Shown here: piece after piece, positions 6,947 through 9,017 of the stretch
Layout: each line of letters begins with the position of its first letter
Position numbering within the stretch: position 1 is the first letter of the stretch
Assembly: GCA_017882245.1 (NCBI GenBank)
Contig: JADGPV010000143.1
Location: forward strand, 1 to 9,017
Origin: Bacteroidales bacterium
GTDB lineage: Bacteria; Bacteroidota; Bacteroidia; Bacteroidales; VadinHA17
Length of the DNA stretch: 9,017 bases
Reading direction: 5' to 3'
Made by a program: the position numbers and the translations under genes
Notes under the pieces: generated by a model
Database searches by the model: none
What the model was told of the DNA's origin: nothing
What the model saw: the letters and a program-made list of their open reading frames with translations, nothing else

Positions 6947-6976
6947 CAAATATATTAAACCGGGGCAAAAAGCAAA
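6947..6976 (-). promoter_or_regulatory. Candidate Bacteroidota promoter for the GHL10-NamZ lipoprotein
   Basis: On the minus strand TTTG (6976-6973) is followed after 18 nt by TATATTTG (6954-6947), an exact match to the TAnnTTTG -7 box of Bacteroidota primary-sigma promoters. The usual spacer is about 19-21 nt, so it is slightly short. Transcription would begin near 6942, leaving a leader of about 20 nt that carries AAGGA before the ATG at 6921. Position, polarity and both boxes fit. Confidence 0.55.
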
Positions 6977-7003
6977 CACACAGCAAAAGGTAATATATAT
7001 TTG

Positions 7004-7150
7004 CGATAGTTTTCTATACCTGCTGCAACCGTTAATGAAAATTCCTCCTTTTTTTTGAGCAAAAACATCATATTTCAAATTTTTTCCTACTTTTACGCCA
7101 CTTTAAATATGCACAGTTAATATTAAAATGTGTAATTAAAACGAAAACTC
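7004..7150 (+). promoter_or_regulatory. Leader region of the FadL-like gene, promoter not resolved
   Basis: The region upstream of the ATG at 7151 is AT-rich with T-runs at 7050-7056 and 7079-7085. Near-matches to TAnnTTTG occur at 7088-7095 (TACTTTTA) and 7104-7111 (TAAATATG), but neither has a properly spaced TTTG upstream. An exact TATATTTG at 6996-7003 also lacks the upstream partner and would give a leader of about 140 nt. A promoter must exist here, but I cannot choose one. Confidence 0.3.
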
Positions 7151-8626
7151 ATGAAAAAAATCCTTACTGTTGTTTCTGCACTGGTTATTACCGGTTCTCT
7201 CTTTGCCGGCGGGCTTGTAACAAATACGAACCAAAGCGCTTATATGGTTCGCATGCTGTGTCGCAATGCTTCAACCGACGTTGATGCTGTTTATTACAAT
7301 CCCGCAGGTCTGACAAAACTGGCAGACGGATTTCATTTCTCCGTTAATAACCAGATAATCGGCCAGACCAAGACCATCACGAACGATTATTATTTCCTGA
7401 CAGAAAGGCCGACTACATATATTGGAGAAGTCAGCGCTCCGATATTCCCGGGGGTGTACGCTGTGTACAAGATAAATAAATTCGCTTTCTCTCTGGGATT
7501 CAATCCGGTTGGCGGCGGCGGTGGTGCTGAATATGCCACCGGTCTTCCTTCCTTCGAAATGCAGATCGCAAATTTGGTTCCCGGACTGCAGAGCCAGCTC
7601 GCCACCCTCGATCAGGGCGTTATTGCTGGCGGCTATCCTGACCCGGGTTTCAATAATGTTTCAGCTTATAATGGGAAAATCTATTTCAAGGGAAGCTCGA
7701 TCTACTTCGGATACCAGGCAAATGTATCATACGCGCTTACTGATTTCATTTCACTAGCGGTGGGAGCCCGGTATGTTGCAGCAAAAAATACTTATCAGGG
7801 TTATATAAAGGATGTGACCATAACAGCTGCCCCGGCTGGATTTACAACTATGACCACTCCGTTTACCGGCACGCCCGGTGACTACCTCAGGGCTATTGCA
7901 CTGACCCCCTTCGGAGCGTCAAGCGCAGCAACATTGAACGGTTCGGCTACCGTACTCGACGGTAGGACCAATGTGGAGGCAGACGTTGTTGAGCAGGGAA
8001 GCGGGTATACACCGATCGTAAGCGTAAATATCACCCCGAATGAGATGTTCAATATTGCACTCAAGTATGAGTTCAAGACCAAACTCGATCTGAAAACCAC
8101 CGTTAAGGATGGTAAAAATGCAGGAGGAATGTTTGAGGACGGAGCAACAATAGTTGCAGATATGCCAGCCTTCTTATCTGCCGGAATTGGCTTACGCCCG
8201 ACAGAAAAACTCTACCTTGCCGCAGGGATCAACTACTTCTTCGACAAGAACAATGACTATGACGGCAGTCGCGACCTCGTTGTCAAGATGATTGACAAGA
8301 ACTTCATTGATTATTCAGCAGGCATTGAATATGCGCTGACCAAAATGTTCAAAATAAGTGCTGGTTACGCAGGTACAATCACGGGTGTGAATGACAAGTA
8401 TCAGACCGACCAGCGGTACAGTCTTAATACCTCTACCTTTGGTGGCGGTATCGGGCTGACCCTGTCACCGGTGATCGACATCAACCTCGGAGGTATGTAC
8501 ACTCTGTATAAGGACGGCGGAAAGACAACCCCTTCAGGAATTACAGGCGTACCTGATATCCACGAGACATATGACACCAAAACATGGGTCGTAGGAATTG
8601 GAGTAGATCTTCACTTCTTAAACTGA
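7151..8626 (+). CDS. FadL/OmpP1/TodX-family outer membrane protein
   Basis: The 491-residue protein has a Sec signal peptide (MKKILTVVSALVITGSLFA, cleavage likely before Gly20) and then an N-terminal hatch-like segment with DAVYYNPAGL (45-54), the most typical motif of the FadL/TodX hydrophobic-compound transporter family. The remainder alternates short amphipathic strands rich in aromatic and glycine residues, for example SSIYFGYQANVSYALT, FISLAVGARYVA, KLYLAAGINYFF and IDINLGGMYTLY. It ends in VGIGVDLHFLN, a beta-strand terminus of the kind used for barrel assembly. FadL is about 446 residues, so the size is compatible; a longer Thr/Ala/Gly-rich segment around 225-275 may be an extracellular loop. 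The natural substrate is unknown: related proteins take up fatty acids, aromatics or other hydrophobic molecules. An A-rich leader precedes the ATG. It appears to be a single-gene unit ended by the hairpin at 8640. Confidence 0.82.
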   Translation: MKKILTVVSALVITGSLFAGGLVTNTNQSAYMVRMLCRNASTDVDAVYYNPAGLTKLADGFHFSVNNQIIGQTKTITNDYYFLTERPTTYIGEVSAPIFPGVYAVYKINKFAFSLGFNPVGGGGGAEYATGLPSFEMQIANLVPGLQSQLATLDQGVIAGGYPDPGFNNVSAYNGKIYFKGSSIYFGYQANVSYALTDFISLAVGARYVAAKNTYQGYIKDVTITAAPAGFTTMTTPFTGTPGDYLRAIALTPFGASSAATLNGSATVLDGRTNVEADVVEQGSGYTPIVSVNITPNEMFNIALKYEFKTKLDLKTTVKDGKNAGGMFEDGATIVADMPAFLSAGIGLRPTEKLYLAAGINYFFDKNNDYDGSRDLVVKMIDKNFIDYSAGIEYALTKMFKISAGYAGTITGVNDKYQTDQRYSLNTSTFGGGIGLTLSPVIDINLGGMYTLYKDGGKTTPSGITGVPDIHETYDTKTWVVGIGVDLHFLN

Positions 8627-8639
8627 CCTATATTTATTG

Positions 8640-8673
8640 AAAGCCCTGCACTGGTTCCAGTCAGGGCTTTTTT
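8640..8673 (+). terminator. Rho-independent terminator after the FadL-like gene
   Basis: AAAGCCCTG (8640-8648), one bulged C, then ACTG (8650-8653) pair with CAGT (8658-8661) and CAGGGCTTT (8662-8670) around a GTTC loop, followed by further T residues to 8673. It starts 13 nt after the FadL-like stop codon. It also lies just beyond the stop of the convergent gene at 8675; in that direction the trailing T-run is short, so it is mainly a plus-strand terminator. Confidence 0.85.
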
Positions 8674-8674
8674 C

Positions 8675-9017
8675 TTAATAAACAATCCCCTCTCTCCGGA
8701 GGCTTTCAAGATAGAGTTTCAGGTCAGGAGTATCGGATGTCATCATCCTGTCATACCATGCCCTTGCGGCTTCCTGTCTTCCTGCCTTGTGGTCAATAAG
8801 GATGAGAGCAGTGTAAATGGATCCTTCTATCCCAAGGTTAAGGGAATCCGTCTCATTGATTATATCCTCAAAGAGACGGTATGCCGCCATTTCCTCACCT
8901 TTGTCCGAAAGGGAATAGGCTTCGTTCAGCCTGTTGTTAAGCGTCTCGTCAGTCAGAACACCTCTGAAGGAGAGACAACCTCCGGTGCACTCTTCTACAA
9001 TTGAAAACCACGGTAAC
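8675..9017 (-). CDS. Hypothetical TPR-like protein, C-terminal part (5' end outside window)
   Basis: The minus-strand frame is open from the window edge to TAA at 8675-8677 and yields 113 residues. An ATG at 8890 lies inside the open frame and is probably not the true start, because the 42 residues before it are protein-like and continuous. They begin LPWFSIVEECTGGCLSFRGV, with two Cys in an E-C-x-G-G-C arrangement. The rest is helical: NNRLNEAYSLSDKGEEMAA, then GSIYTALILIDHKAGRQEAA and ARAWYDRMM, a pattern like tetratricopeptide helix pairs, ending LRREGIVY. I cannot name a function. It may belong to a larger Bacteroidota protein whose N-terminal domain lies to the right. It converges on the FadL-like gene with a shared hairpin between them. 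Confidence 0.7.
   Translation of the reverse strand, partial: LPWFSIVEECTGGCLSFRGVLTDETLNNRLNEAYSLSDKGEEMAAYRLFEDIINETDSLNLGIEGSIYTALILIDHKAGRQEAARAWYDRMMTSDTPDLKLYLESLRREGIVY

Noticed and set aside
8789..9004. 71-aa plus-strand frame at the right end
   Set aside because: It is antisense to the minus-strand TPR-like partial gene, whose composition is clearly more protein-like.
1..9017. CRISPR array, tRNA or rRNA genes, insertion sequence or phage module
   Set aside because: I saw no regularly spaced repeats, tRNA-like cloverleaf with a CCA-type end, rRNA signature stretches, transposase motifs or phage structural genes.

Overview
The window looks like a chromosomal segment of a Bacteroidota member, probably Bacteroidales or a related order. 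The reasons are gene content and style: a Bacteroidota-type MurA with Asp at the usual catalytic Cys position, a lipoprotein carrying GHL10 and NamZ-like domains, a FadL/OmpP1-type barrel, A-rich leaders, and a TTTG / TAnnTTTG promoter-like pair. The assignment is from recognition, not from a search.

Layout. 1-483 (minus) is the N-terminal part of a GH130-type glycosidase/phosphorylase that runs off the left edge. 484-1688 is AT-rich and gene-poor. It holds one possible small ORF (900-1100, minus), a minus-strand terminator-like hairpin (726-758), a possible frameshifted coding remnant (1257-1437) and a GC-rich foldable patch (1619-1690). 1689-2723 (minus) is murB and 2810-4120 (plus) is a MurA-type enolpyruvyl transferase; they diverge from an 86-bp gap. 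4138-6921 (minus) is a 927-residue predicted lipoprotein that joins a GHL10 (DigH-like) domain, a fibronectin-like linker and a DUF1343/NamZ (GH171) domain. It converges on murA, with a 14-bp perfect palindrome between the two stop codons. 7151-8626 (plus) is a FadL/OmpP1-type outer membrane protein, divergent from the lipoprotein and followed by a good intrinsic terminator. 8675-9017 (minus) is the C-terminal part of a helical, TPR-like protein that runs off the right edge.

How it fits together. MurA and MurB catalyse the two consecutive steps that make UDP-MurNAc. The neighbouring lipoprotein carries two domains whose families act on peptidoglycan glycan strands: GHL10 (E. coli DigH, acting on denuded glycan) and NamZ (exo-release of MurNAc). 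The 2.7-6.9 kb stretch is therefore best read as a cell-wall locus with MurNAc synthesis beside a candidate glycan-degrading enzyme. The most interesting object is the single-chain fusion of these two hydrolase families; the MurA Asp substitution is second.
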